Part shown: positions 1 to 12,572 of the stretch, piece by piece
Layout: every line of letters starts with the position of its first letter
Numbering within the stretch: the stretch's first letter is position 1
DNA from: Volvox africanus
Taxonomy: Eukaryota > Chlorophyta > Chlorophyceae > Chlamydomonadales > Volvocaceae
NCBI GenBank assembly: GCA_030268105.1
Contig: BSDZ01000086.1
Location: 434,001 to 498,000 of the forward strand
Direction of reading: 5' to 3'
Length of the DNA: 64,000 bases
Position numbers and translations under genes: made by a program
Notes under the pieces: generated by a model
What the model was told of the DNA's origin: nothing
Databases searched by the model: none
What the model saw: only the letters and a program-made list of their open reading frames with translations

Positions 1-87
1 GACGGCGTGAAAGCCCTCCGCCGCCGCTGCCTCCGGCTCCCTCGGGCTGCGCTGGACGTGCGTTCCACCCTGCCTGCCCATGCAGGT

Positions 88-3000
88 CTTCGCCGCTGCG
101 CGTCAACGCCCTAACGCTCCCCCCGGCCCCACACCCCGACCGCCGACTCGTGGATCTGCGTTTCCACGTCCATACCGACGGCCGTACCTTCCTGCTAGAT
201 GTCGTCACGGGACTGTTGTACGTCGCCTCGCCGTACATCCTGGCGGTGTCAGATGCGGTGGCTGAGGCAGGGGGAGCACGGCCTTCTCCGACGGTGGCGA
301 TGCCGTACACGCACGGTGGTGTCGGTAGGACACGCCTGGCGGGACCTCCGGTTCTGTCGCCCCGGTTGTTGGGCGCCGGTGGAGTCCATGTGGGTCGTGG
401 AGTAGAAGTCGCAGGTACGAATGTGGTATACATATAAATGAGTAAAAAGAGAGAGGGGGCAGACCGCCGTGCTAAGTCTATGACCGACGGTGTCTTCCTT
501 TCTTACGCCTAACTTCTTTTCAATACCCCGCAGCCTCATCCAGCACCCCTCACTTTCCCCACCTTATGTACCGCTTCAGGTTCTTACCATGCCTCCGGCG
601 GCGGCTCGGCCCAGGCCCTTCCGCCGGCGCCTCCACCTCCGCTGCTGCTCCCGTACCCCGACCTGGCGGGCAAGCTGCAGTACCCGGACAACCGGCTGCT
701 GCCGGCGCAGAGCAGCAGTGGGGTGGGGCTCGTGTGTCGGGCTCTGGAGAGACTGTTGGCCGAGGAACATCGCGCATCGGCGTTATACAAAGTACTGGAC
801 AGGCAAGACTGGGCAAGGGGGGGCGTACCGCCACGTGCGGCTTCTTTGCGTGACTTATAGCTGGGCTTACGGCGTTGGCAGTCTTGACATGCGTTAAATG
901 GACCATTTCTCCGTGCTCCCTCACTACTTGCAACACTGGGAAGCTGTCCAGCGCGTGTCAAACACAATCCTCCTGTACCGCAACATGTTTGTGATCCCAG
1001 CGCGCCCAATATGTGGTTACTCCTCGTTATGTCGCTCCAGGGACGGCCGCGGTCTGGACCTTCGCAGACTGCATCAGCTCATCAGCGATGCCGCCAGCCT
1101 GACCTTTGCCGAGGTGGCGTTTGCGGCGGTTCTGTTGGACCGCCGGGGCAGTGGCCGGGTGACACTGGCGGACCTGAGAGAGGCCGCACAGACGGTGCGG
1201 GGTTGGCAAAGGGGGCGCGCGAAACACACACACACACACATGTAGCTGAGACACCTATAACCAAGATCACATGTAGCAATTGCTCAGTTGATTTGTCAAT
1301 TTCTCCGTTATCTTACGCGGACTTCCCTTCCAAGCGTCCCAGTCCCATAGAACCATGCAGGGCGGGCGGGCCAGAGGCCGTGCACCCGTACACATGTGCA
1401 CCCGGTTGAACATTTCATTCATCTCGGCCTTCAGCATTCCCTTTCTTGTCAATACAGTCCACGTCTTCTCCATTCCTATATTTGCTTTGCAATGTTATCC
1501 TAATGTAGGTCTTGGTTTCCATAGGGTTCACACACACACACACACTCACAAACACACACACACACACACACACACACTTACTCCCCACCGCACCGTGATT
1601 GGCAGGTGCACTACACTGCCGCTGCACTGGGCGCGTCCCCCAGTACCGCTCCCCCCGTGACGCTGACCCTCGCTCGTGTCGGGGCTCGCGCCCTGGACGT
1701 GCTGCACAGAGCAGCTCAGGTGCTGCAGCGCGAGGCTCGACTGCTGTGGCTGCTGGTGACCAAGGCCGGGGCGGCCGGGTGTGTGAGACTGGGGTTGGAT
1801 GCGGGTGTTTGCTTGCATTAGGGCATATGTGGGCGGAACGGAGTTGTGTTTGGACTGGGGAAACTTAAGGTGGGTTTTTGGGTCGTCGGAATTCGGTGGG
1901 CTCTCGTTCATGTCTACGAGCGAGAAGCTTGTTCGTTCATTCGGGAGAAGGAACGTTGGTTGGGGCCAGCTTGAGCTGATCACGTTGGCTATACGCGTGT
2001 ACCTGATTGGTGGTGGTTGAGTCGCTTTACCCTCCGTCCTCCTGTAGCACTGCTGCCCGTCCCTGCGCTCGTCGATATTAGTTGTTACGACAAATTTGTT
2101 ACGACCCTCACTTTAAGACACATACAGTGCCATATTGCCATGCCGAGTATCATATCAGCTGCGAGCTGCCGTAGCCGCCAGCGATCGGCTTGGCCTTCCA
2201 CGCCAATGCCTCTGGGGTCTTGAGCCTCGCCGGCGCCCCTGCCGCACCAATGCCACGACAATGCCACGACAATGCCGACACCAAAACCCGATGTATCGTG
2301 ACTTGCAGGACTGGTCAGCTGGAGCGTGCGACGGCAGAGTCGTTGCTGTGGGAAGTCCTTCAGCCGTACCTGCCGCCGCATGAGATCCGCGTGGCTACAG
2401 CCTACCTGGCTATGATGACACCAGACAAGGATGGAAACGTCACCGCTGATGAAGTCATACAGCTGCTGCGCGCTGTGCCCATGTGCCTGCGATTGCCGTA
2501 TAGTGACCCCGTCGCGGTTGCGGGCGCGGGAGGTACGACAGCTAGGGCGGCGGGTCGGGAGATCATCTTCGCCGCAGGTTTTGGCGGTCCGGTGGCGGCT
2601 GACGGCACACTTCCACTTATTCAGCCGTCTGTACCTGGCGGCGGTGGCAATGCCGTCATCTCGCCGTACAACAAAAAGCTCCGTCACCCTACAGGGCCGA
2701 CGGATGTCGAGCCGGAGTTGCTGTACGGCCCCAACGACGGCGCCGTTTATCCCGATGTGAACATGCCGTCCGACCCAGACTGGGGCGATGGACCTTACGG
2801 CAGGGAAGCGGATGCGATGGCGCGGATGCCACCACGGCGGCGCATGGCCAACCCCTTCGGGCAGCTCCCACAGCCTGATGCCGCCGCACAGCAGCGCGCT
2901 CAGGAGGCCGCCGGGACTTACGGCCTCTTTGACGATACTCACCCTGATTTGTACGATGATCCTCAGCCATCATCGCTGCTTCAGGGCGCCAGGCGCCAGA

Positions 3001-5291
3001 AGCCGCAGGCGCCGGTGTCGGAACTGCCGCGGCCACTGCCCCCCGGCCCCACCAGGATTTCCCGCCGGACCGGCAGCAGCAGCGCCGCCGCCGCCGCCGC
3101 CGCCACTGCCGACCCTTTTTCCCTGCAACCCCAGCACGAGTCGGTGGCGGCGCTCGGCTCCACGTCGGTGTCTATGTCGCTCCAGGAAGAGGCGGATCTG
3201 CTTAACAAGTTGCGGGGCAGACCACCCAGACGGCTTCAGCATGGGGGCAACGGCGGCGGCACAGCAGCAGGGTACGACGGGTTGAAATGGTGCCCGGATT
3301 TAGGGCCCCAGGCCTCGGGGATGCGAGACGGTACTTTTCGATGCTTTTGCTTTTGCGAACGAAGAATACCGGATTATTTGCAGTCAACACCGGGGGTGTC
3401 ACGACAGAGGCGGCAACAAACTTCGCCTCATTAAAACATCACTTTTGTTTGCAGAGCGAACCAGCTTCTCCAGCAGTACTAATACTTCCGTTTTTCCGAT
3501 GAACCTTTCTTGAAAACTTTTATCCTGGACAATTTTATTCCTAAAAAACTAAAAAAACTACTTAATTGTAGGTACGAAAACAGCACACAATATGGCCTGC
3601 TGAGGGATTTGGATCCGCCGCCTGCCTTGGAAGGCGTATCTCGTACCGAGCTGAGAGTTGGGGGCGGCGGCAGCGGCGCCGGTGAGCGCTATGGGCGTGA
3701 CGACCTATCGCCAGCCCCAACGCCGCCACTGCCGCGACTGCCCCCCGGCCTGCCGGAAATGCCCTTCGTCGGGCCCTCGCCTCGCTTGCCCGATATGTCC
3801 CCGAGACCGCCTGAGAGACCCGTGGGACCGTCGCGGAGGATGACGCAAGCTGGCGCTGCCGGAGGGCCTGTGTACGACTCGTCAGAGGCCCTGGCGGAGC
3901 GGCCGTCGGCGCTGCGAACGTCGCCGGCCGTTGGTGGCGGCGCGCCTGCTCAGGTGCTCAGCTTCCTCGACGGCGACGACAGCAGCAGCGGCGTCGATGC
4001 CAACAGCATTGATGATGTTAGTGGGAGGGGGAGCGGTGGCGGTAGCAGCCGCCGCCGCCGCGCCGCGGCGGTGTCTGGATCACTGCACGATGCTTCTGCC
4101 GTAGCGGCCACCGGCTTTGACCCGTACGGCATACACGACGACGACCTGGTCAACGCCGGCTCTGTTCCATCATCTCGGCCGATGACGGCAGCGACATTGG
4201 CGCGCAACAGTACAGCCGATATGCCGCGCTTGGCCTCTCCAGCGCTGGAGTCCCTGCTTGGGCCCGGTCACTTTGGGGGGGCCCAAATTGGCAGCGAGGC
4301 GTCGGCTGGCGATGCCGCCGGCGGTGAAGACGACGATGGAGCGTACGACCCGTACAGCTCCATCACGCAAGCTCCAGGCAAGCTAGTCCGCCGGCTCAGC
4401 GGCCGACTGGACCCGGCTCTCAGTGACGCTGGAGCCGTTACAAGCGCCAGCGGCCCTGCACTGTTCACATCCTTCGGTGACGCGTTTCGGGACGGCTCCG
4501 CCAGGCCGGGATCCGGCAGCGCCGGCCGCGGCAGCGACGATGGCGGTTTAGGAGGCACGCCTTCATCGTCATTGTTGCCCCCACCATCGTTTCGGACAAC
4601 GCACGTGGGAACGCCGGCGTCGGCGCGGAGCCGGCTGGCGAAGTCGACCACGGCCGAAGAGGACTACGATGAGTACGATGATCCGTACGCAGAGGATAAC
4701 AGCGCCGTTGGCGCAGATCTGTCGGCTTTGGTGTCTTCGCCCCAGGGTGATGGCGGCGGCGGCAGTGGCGGCAACAGCCCGGGTGAGGGTGGCAGCATCG
4801 CCGGTGGCGGCAGCGGCATGTTCAATACCAGCATTCGCTCACAAACGGCGACATCCCCTTTGGGAATGAGCATCCGCTCCGGCGGCGCGGCCGACCGATA
4901 CAGCAGTCCCGGCCGCCGGACCCTCACCGGCGGCGGCGGTAGTGGTGGCGGCGGCGGTGGCACTGGCACCGGTAATAGCAGCAGTGCCAGCTCCAACGCC
5001 ACACGCGAGAGTGCTGGTGGTGGTGGCGGCGATGGCGGTCACGGCTCCGACACGTACGGTTTGGATATGGAGGGGGAAGACGACATGATGGGGCGTGACG
5101 GCGGTGCCGGGGGTAGAGATACCGCAGTGAGGAAAGGGACCCGCGGTCGTGATGATGCTGGCAGTCAGGGTGATGATAACGATAATGCGTCGTGGGGAAT
5201 ACTGCAGTACAGCGAGGCGGATTTGGCACAGGGAAATGAGGAGGGCGATTTCGGGCTTGTTGGCCAAAACGATGACGGTGACGGCTTTTGA
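88..5291 (+). CDS. EF-hand, Gly/Ser/Asp-rich protein (spliced, 5' end outside window)
   Basis: I do not recognise a named family. Exons read on the plus strand at about 88-262, 585-795, 1041-1194, 1605-1780, 2170-3270 and 3572-5291 (stop TGA). The acceptors at 1040 (CTCCAG), 1604 (TTGGCAG) and 3571 (TTGTAG) look good; other edges are approximate. Two EF-hand-like loops are visible: DRRGSGRVTLAD in the third exon and TPDKDGNVTADE near 2420, the second missing the usual first Asp. The last two exons are low complexity: Gly, Ser and Asp runs, poly-Ala and proline-rich stretches, with repeated DPYG/YDDPY-type acidic patches. No signal peptide or membrane segment is seen in the visible part. The gene may be a calcium-responsive scaffold or a flagellar or cell-surface protein, but that is a guess. 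The long final exon is the firmest part of the model. Confidence 0.6.
1533..1580. repeat. (CA)n microsatellite in an intron
   Basis: An almost pure CA run interrupted by CT and AA, in the intron just before the exon that begins at 1605. A shorter CA run lies at 1226-1240 in the same intron. Such tracts are scattered through the host part of the window. Confidence 0.85.
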
Positions 5292-6629
5292 GACGTCTTG
5301 GGAATCGAGGCTTTTCCCCACCCCGCCGTGTGGGTGTCGATTAACGCTCATCTTCAGATTGCCACTCTCATCCGCGGGTACGGGGAGAGCCGTTTGGGGG
5401 AGCGAGAAGTTTCCGCATGGCCTGTGCGTGCAATCGTACAGCGTACATAGCTGTAGGAATACCTGGTGTACATGCTGTTGAGAAACGCAGCCCCGTGCTT
5501 ATTGTTACTCGCGTATACACGTCAAAGCCTGAATTAATATGTGCCTTAACGCTGGAGGTGCAGAACCCCGTGCAAATGGAGTTCTCGTTGCCGCTTGGGT
5601 CCCATCTGCACAACATGTTGCGACCCGATTAGCGCCGTTACGAAGCTCATCGTTGTCCCTTCTTGGAATCCTTATTCTGCGTGCAATTTTATTTATTTCC
5701 GGTTACGCAGTTGGCGCAACAATGAACTGTTCGTGGAAATCACTACCCCCTCCCCGTGTGGACTATCGTGGATTGCGTATCGTGCGGTATGCCAGGTTGA
5801 CCCCTGCGGTATGCTATCGTTTGATGTTTATTGTGTGCTTTGCTCCCGTGCAAGAGTTTTCACGACAAAACAATAGCACACTTAAAGTTATGACGTGTTC
5901 TTCTAGGCTGTGGAAATGGGCGCAAAGCTATAATAGCCCAGGCACGGCCTTGCGACGATCCTTCATAAGCGGAGATAGGGTCATGATTCACGATTTTTTT
6001 ATATAGAAATATGTCTTTGTTCCATCATATGTTCAGATGCGTAGTAAAATACGAGAGCAGAGCTCTGGAAAACACCAAACATATAAGATGATGTTTCTTT
6101 CGGGTAGCCGTTGCATTGATGAGTAAAGTAAGGGTTCAAGCGCTGATACGATGTTCATAAAACGATTACGTGGGTGCAGTAAAAGTACTGTGTGATCCAG
6201 AATTTTGTGAAATACAAAAAAACATTTACTGGCTTTGTGGCCAGCCCTCCAAGTAACCCGTGCCCTGCGACTTCCGTTATTCCTCCTGCCAATAGCTATA
6301 AGACTCAAGTGTACATGTTGAACGGAAAATTAGGAGCTTGCTTTTGTAGCCCATGCGTCGTGATCTCCTGGCTTGCTCCTCGTCGAGAGGACAATAAAGT
6401 GAACGTAGTCCTAGTTTACAGAATAAACAACGAATAAGCACATCATAACTTTTGTTCACGATGCACTCCGATCGTCGCGGTTCTAAGACGCAGCGGCCAG
6501 AACCAGGCGCGTCACCGACGTCATGGCCAATCCTTGGCCTCGTTGCGAAGCTCACGGGCCAATCCCACGGCAGCCTCAGCCTCCACCCCTGGACAAACGG
6601 CCGCCTTGTCACCTACTCAATCAGATAAC
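5292..6629. other. 3' flank and intergenic sequence, no gene seen
   Basis: Short open stretches occur on both strands but none shows a domain, a convincing splice pattern or repeat homology to the rest of the window. The first few hundred bases are probably 3' untranslated sequence of the EF-hand gene. No clear TGTAA polyadenylation signal was found. Confidence 0.5.
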
Positions 6630-7452
6630 GAAAGTACCCAGGCCAAAATATGCGCATGCTTCCGTGGTCGTACCTGTCTAATTCAAGGAGCGTCCCGTGG
6701 CTTGGGTCTTGGGTTGTCCAGCAGGTCCTCGAGGTCCCAGAGACAACGTAAGGCAATCAGAGATTTGAGGGTCATCCAAAAGATCCGTATCGGATACTTT
6801 TGTACTCTTGTTTGGCTGATAGCTATGGGTAGCCCGTTCTTCATTTTGCTTATTCGTGTTTCTTGTTCCCTTGCTGCCGCCCTTTGCTGCAAGCTGCTAC
6901 TGCGGCCGGTGTTGCTCCTGCCACAGCTGCTCTGCTCTGCCCCTCCTGTCAAACACCGCAGGGTGGTGGCCACGTCACCCAGCCACCGCGCAGCAGCTAC
7001 AGCAGCTATTGCAGCACCTGCACCTAACGCCAGCAAGGAGAGGCCACCGCGCTCGGGGGCATCGCCACGTCAGAGGGTTCTCCGGGGCGCCGCGGCCGGC
7101 GGCATGTGGTCGGGCTGGACGTGTGCGACGAGGGCAGCATTGATATGCGGGTCAGCGGTCAGAGAGGACGGCGAAACGGACGGGGCGGAGACTGGCAAAC
7201 ATCCATTATGGGTGAGGTCGGGGCCGTTGTGTTCATGCCGTCAACATCCTTCTAATCGTTTTTACACACGTATCGCATTTCTTACTTGCAGAACGTGGCC
7301 CAAGACAAGCTTTTTGATAGAGACTGGGGCATACGACAACTGTTGGCCATCTTGGCTGGCCTCAGTGTTGCAGACTGCGGCCGGTTCATCGCTTGGGATG
7401 GGCGGGATTTGCCCTGGGTGACATGCTTGACACGGGCAAAACACACACATTA
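6630..7452 (+). pseudogene. Short-chain dehydrogenase/reductase relic
   Basis: Pieces of an NAD(P)-dependent SDR are recognisable in order. These are the nucleotide-binding glycine motif (LIQGASRGLGLG, near 6680), a following helix that reads only after a one-base shift (VQQVLEVPETT), a strand VVAT followed out of frame by PATAQQLQQLLQHLH (near 6965-7020), the adenine-binding strand HVVGLDVCDEGSI (near 7100), and the C-terminal end after acceptor TTGCAG at 7290 (LSVADCGRFIAWDGRDLPW). The SDR middle, including the YxxxK catalytic region, is absent: under 150 bases separate the last two pieces. The final exon runs a few codons past the usual terminal PW to a TAG at 7450. Frame breaks plus the missing active site argue for a pseudogene. 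The subfamily resembles C-factor/sniffer-like SDRs by its C-terminus. Confidence 0.55.
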
Positions 7453-7513
7453 GTACTCATATGTGGACACGCACATCATCTATCTACCTATCCATCCACC
7501 CATCCATCTATCC
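7413..7513 (+). repeat. Breakpoint repeat, left copy (inverted relative to 58475-58575)
   Basis: These 101 bases start at the end of the SDR relic and finish in a tetranucleotide tract (ATCT/ATCC type, from about 7478). The same sequence occurs as the reverse complement at 58475-58575. Retrotransposon gag sequence starts immediately after it. It marks the left breakpoint of the proposed inversion. Confidence 0.85.
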
Positions 7514-7515
7514 CT

Positions 7516-8616
7516 TCGCATTTGATTGTACCACTGTCGGCAGTGGCTACAACAAGTGAGGGAGTCGGAGTACAACAGGCCCCGGTAACACCCGCGGTTC
7601 AAGAACCCGTCGGAATACCGGAGGTAATGAAGTTGACTATCCCCGTGCCTAAGCTCAATATTTCCGCTGACGAAAAGGCAAAGAATTCAGGACATAGCGT
7701 CGCGGATAGGACACGGGCTTACATTCGTGATGCTAGGCAGTATTTGCAAGCGGTGCACGGCGGGGGATGCGACTCCATTAAATGCCTGTTTGTCGGGAAT
7801 ACCCTTGAGGGTGTTGCCAAGGACTGGTATGATGAATGGACAACCGCTAGGGGCAAGTATACGTTTGATAACTTGATCGATGCTCTTCTTGCTTGCTTTG
7901 CTACGGAAGTTCGCTCGCGTGGCAACGAGGCTCGTAAGATGCTGGCACAAGGCACGTACCACATGCGTCCACACGAAACTGTTCCTGCTTATCAGTCCCG
8001 CTTCAAGGCGCTGATAACATCTATCGTTAACTTTCCTGAAGAGGATCGTATCTTTTGGTTCCATCACGGTCTTACTGAATCCCTTGCACGATGGTGCGCC
8101 ACTGACCTTAGTGGAATTCCTTTCCAATCTTATGATGCCTTGGTAGCTTTTGCTAGAGGTGCAGAAGTTAGACATTTGGCGGGCAAGGATGTTAAACAAT
8201 TTAACCCTCGCGTTCACGTGATGCGAGCGCAGGAACTGCCTTCGGAGTTGACGCCGAAGGACCAGGGTCCTGACCGCCAACGCCCCTCGGCAACCATGCA
8301 TACCGTTCGTAAGGAAAGGCGGTATGACAATCGCGGACGCCACAACCCAAGTAATCGTGGGTCTGCGGGAGCTGGGCCGAGCTCTGGCCATGCTAAAGGC
8401 AAACGAAGAGGGAGCATGCCATCTGTAGCTGCAATGCAGAACATGGCTCCTAGTGTTAAGAAACCCCGGACAGATGATCCGTACATGCAAAAGTGGGAGT
8501 GCCGACGCCCGGAGTTTGACCGTCGGAAGTTTGCTAATCTTTGTTTGCGGTGTGCGGGAGAACACCCTACCCACGAGTGCCCCTTTTTGCCACCTTTTGT
8601 ACCGAAGACGACCTAG
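7516..8616 (+). pseudogene. CV1 gag, lacking its N-terminus
   Basis: Gag polyprotein forming the particle and binding the RNA genome. The frame is open from the breakpoint to a TAG at 8614-8616. It holds the Ty3-type capsid region (FVGNTLEGVAKDWYDEW near residue 95 of the visible part), a basic stretch and a C-terminal zinc knuckle of CX2CX3HX4C form (CLRCAGEHPTHEC). The start codon and first ~40 residues are missing because of the inversion; matching sequence is on the minus strand ending at 58649. Pol begins in another frame about 15 bases downstream, so a frameshift or re-initiation was probably used. Nearly identical gag is present in CV5. Confidence 0.85.
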
Positions 8617-8631
8617 GAAGTTGCCCGGGAT

Positions 8632-11600
8632 GTGGAGGAAGGGACTTCTCCCGGGATAGAAGAAGGTGAATGTGGCTGCTGGCCGTCGTTACACCCTACA
8701 GTGAGGGCCCTTTTACCTGCTCTTTTCAGACAAATCGAGCGGGCTATCGAGCGACGTTTTTCACTCGACGGGCGCACGGGACTAAACCACTTCGACCCGT
8801 TGTGTAATTTATTTGCGCCGCGTTGCCCCCTTTCTTCCCTCGATTTATCGGGCCACACTTCTCTACTAATCCCTTCATCTTTCGGGCGGGCAAACCGACG
8901 ATGTTGCCTAAAGTACCTTACGCTGCTGAAGTGTGGTTTGAGGCTCCTCTTTTGAGTCCTACCAGGTTTGAGCCTGCTATAGGATCCCTTTTATTGTCTG
9001 CGGAGTCGACTCCGACAGGGAATCGCGTCCCTATTATCGAGATCGGCCTCGGAGGTCGACTGATGAAGGCGCTTGTGGATACTGGCGCCAGTGACGACTT
9101 CATCTCGGCAAAGGAGGTGAATGATTTGGGGTTGACCCCTCAGTCGTCTGATTGTGCACAGGTTACCCTAGCTAATGGAGGGAAGCATCCCATCGTGGGC
9201 AGGATCACCCTGAGCCTATTGATAGGCCCTCTGCGTGTTAGGGCCCAACCGTATGTGCTACAAGGTCTCTCGGAGAAAGCACAGTACATTCTGGGTGCCG
9301 CGACATTACGACAGTACCGCGCGCGCATCGATATGGAGTCCACCACACTTAGTTTGCGCAAAGGGAACCTATCGACTAAGGTACCTTTCCTGTCGTACCA
9401 AGATGTCACACCAGAGGAGGGCGGAATTGTTGCGGAGCCTGAGGTTAATTTCGCTTTGGCGGCGATCGTCAGCGGAAAACAAGAACCCAAGCTAATTGGG
9501 CGCAAGGAAACCGATCGGATGATACAGAAAGGCGCCCATGTGTTGCTTGTGAGGCCACAGGTGCAATCGAATGCTACCACCGCGCAGTCCACCGTGAAGG
9601 ATCTTGAGGTCCAAGCCCTCCTGCATAAATATGCTGATGTTTTTCATGACATCCCAGGGCTCCCACCTATGCGGCCTGTTGACCATACAATCCCTCTTGT
9701 GCCCGGAGCACAACCCGTTTCACGACCTATGTACAGGTTAAGCCCGTTGGAGCTGGATGAAGTGAAACAGCAAGTGAGGGATCTGCTCGCAAAGGGTATG
9801 ATTCGGCCCAGCACATCGCTATATTCTGCACCGATACTGTTTGTCAGTAAGAAGGATGGGACGTTGCGTATGTGCATTGATTATAGGGGCTTGAATGCGA
9901 CTACGATTAAAAATCGCTACCCTTTGCCGAGCGCCCATGACCTGCTCGATAAGCTGAAAGGCTCAGCTTATTTTTCCTTGATTGACCTTCAACAAGGGTA
10001 TAATCAGATACGCATCGCTGCCTCTGATATTCCGAAAACCGCTTTCCGGACTCCCTTTGGTCACTTCGAGTACACGGTCTTGTCGTTTGGACTTACTAAT
10101 GCGCCCGCCACATTTCAAGCAGTGATGGATCGCATGTTCAGACCGTATATCGACAGGTTCATCGTTTGCTATTTGGATGATATTTTAATATATTCCAAAA
10201 CGCGTGAGGAGCACCTGAAGCATCTCGAGCTCGTGCTTGAGGTGATGAAGCGGGAGCAATTGTTTGCTAAACGCGCCAAGTGTTTTTGGGCGCAGCCGCA
10301 AGTGGAGTATTTGGGCCACATCGTGTCGGCCACTGGGGTCAGGATGGATCCACGGAAGGTAGCTGTGGTTCACGAATGGCCCGCGCCTCAGAACCTCACC
10401 GAACTACGCCAGTTCTTGAGTTTGACTAACTACTTCTGTAAGTTTATTAAAAATTACTCCATTATTGCGGCCCCGCTTACGAATTTGACAAAGAAAGGAG
10501 GTTTCGTTTCTCTCGAAGCCTGGACATCCGCCTGTCAGCGGGCATTCGAAGAGCTCAAACGAATCGTCGCCGACGATGTTACCCTCTCTTTTCCTGATTA
10601 CTCGTTGCCATTCCGTGTTGAAGTTGTATCGGATGCTTCCTTGCATGGAAGCGGCGCTGTATTGTTGCAGGAAGGACAACCAATCGCCTTCACGAGTAAG
10701 AAGTTTTCGGGTGCGGAGACCCGATATACAACCGGAGAGCAGGAGCTGTTGGCAGCTCTACATGCTTTGAAGGAATGGCGTTGTTACCTCGAGGGCCGCC
10801 CTTTTATGCTGAAGACTGATCATAAGCCGCTGACATTCTTGCAGAGTGTCCCTACGCTTAACCGACGACAAGCCCGGTGGATGGAGTATCTGTCTCGTTT
10901 TGACTGTACATGGGAGTATATCGCCGGCAGGATTAATATTGCTGACGCTCTCAGTCGACATCCATCATTACATGCTGCAATTTTGGCAGCACCGGTTACT
11001 CGTTCGCGCAGTCAGGAGGTGCCGATAGCAGCGGACCTTGCGCAGCAACTCAAGGTGGCATATGAAGTGGATCCATGGTTCGCTTCGCCCAACAATGTGC
11101 AACATTTGCACAAGCGCAACGATTTGTGGATACGGCAGGATGGCTCGACCACACAAATGGCCACAAATGCCAAACGACGACGCTTTGCGCTACGATATTC
11201 TTGCGCGGTTCCACGAGGACCCGTTGGCAGGACATCCTGGAAGCACGCGATTGGCAGAGCTGGTACGACGCTCGTTCTGGTGGCCGCGCGTGGTGAAGGA
11301 TGCGAAAAACTTTGTGCAAAGGTGCAGTTTATGCCAGCGCAATAAAACACTATCCGGTAAGGGCCAGGGTTTATTACAACCTTTACCTATACCAGATGTC
11401 CCTTGGGAAAGTGTTTCTATGGACTTCGTAGTCACGCTGCCCAAAACTGAGGGGGGATACAACTCGGTGTTCGTAATGTTCGATCGTTTGACCAAGATGG
11501 TTCATTTAGCCCCCTGCACCTCGTCTTGCACCGCTGAGCAAACAGCACGATTATTTTTCGATAATGTGGTCCGATTGCATGGCGTTCCTAAAAATGTGAT

Positions 11601-12513
11601 CTCCGATCGTGGCGGTCAATTCACGTCTAAGTTTTGGGAAGCGCTATGTCAACTCGTCGGTATGCGCGTTCATTTGAGCACAGCATATCATCCACAATCC
11701 GATGGGCAAACTGAACGCATAAATCGCACACTGGGCGACATGTTGAGGAATTTCGTGGGACGCACACCCTCTGTTTGGGATACATTTCTGACTTCGGCAG
11801 AATTCACGCTTAACAACGCTGTTAACCGCTCTACAGGTCAAAGCCCTTTCTTTCTGAATTATGGATTTCATCCTGCGCTACCCGTGTGGCGAGAATTGGA
11901 GATAAATATCCCTGCGGCTAAAACCTTTGCCAAGTCGTTCCTATCCCGCATGACAGACGCGAAGGCATGCCTGGACGCGGCACAACAACGGACGATGGAC
12001 TATTATAATAAATCTAAACGGGACATAACATTTTCGGTGGGACAAATGGTATTACTGAGCACTAAGAACTTGCGTTCACTCGCCGACGGTTCCCGTAAAT
12101 TGTTACGTCATTGGATCGGTCCATATCCCGTTGTTCGCATGGTAGGGAATGTAGCCGTGGAGCTATCCCTACCTTCTGACATGAATATCCATCCCACATT
12201 TCATATTTCTTTAATTCACCCTTATCGCGGCACAGCACCTGTTACGAACGACACTGATGCCCCTGCAATAATGGACCCCGGTCCCGAGACCTGGATCACA
12301 GGCAAGCAAAAGGTGTATGATGTGGAACGCATACTGGATTATCGGGTTCATCGCATTGGTCAACAACGACGAAAGCGGAAGGTGCATGAATATCTGGTCA
12401 AGTGGACTGGCTATTCTAGCGAGCATAATTCGTGGGAGCCGATGCGTAACTTCTCGCCGGAAATGAAGCCCCTGTTGGAGGAAGCTCGTCTACGTGCCAT
12501 GCAAACCCAATGA
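8632..12513 (+). pseudogene. CV1 pol (PR-RT-RH-IN-chromodomain), two frame breaks
   Basis: Protease active site DTGASDDF near 9080. Reverse transcriptase with LIDLQQGYNQ and the catalytic YLDD box near 10170. RNase H with VSDAS, TDHKPLTFL and ADALSRHP. Integrase with an HHCC zinc region (CSLC near 11325), a DDE core (MDFV; SDRGGQF; a Glu in the DGQTE stretch), a GPYPV module and a C-terminal chromodomain (YLVKWTGYSSEHNSWEP near 12395). Two lesions are visible. A deletion near 8881 removes the linker that CV3, CV4 and CV5 keep between PSSF and the protease. A net 4-base insertion near 11160, where CV2 and CV4 read straight through, throws the integrase out of frame. CV1 is otherwise the best preserved element here. 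Confidence 0.88.
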
Positions 12514-12555
12514 TCCTTGCAGTCGATGCTGTTCGATGCAGCGAGGACGCTGCAT

Positions 12556-12570
12556 ACGGGAGGGGGGATA
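12556..12570 (+). promoter_or_regulatory. CV1 polypurine tract
   Basis: Purine-rich tract ACGGGAGGGGGGATA immediately before the 3' LTR. It is the expected plus-strand primer site. The same tract precedes the CV4 and CV2 3' LTRs. Confidence 0.8.
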
Positions 12571-12572
12571 GT

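Noticed and set aside
1540..1627. Repetitive His/Thr or Val-Cys peptides at CA microsatellites (also 37495-37720, 38870-39300).
   Set aside because: Translation of dinucleotide repeats in introns.
3060..3110. Poly-alanine/proline minus-strand frames over the GC-rich exons (2970-3242, 4268-5002 and similar).
   Set aside because: They are antisense shadows of GGC/GCC codon runs in the plus-strand EF-hand gene, with no domain and no splice support.
7687..8574. A 295-codon minus-strand frame across CV1 gag, repeated at 32468-33322.
   Set aside because: It is the antisense of gag and appears in both copies only because gag is repeated; no features of a real gene.
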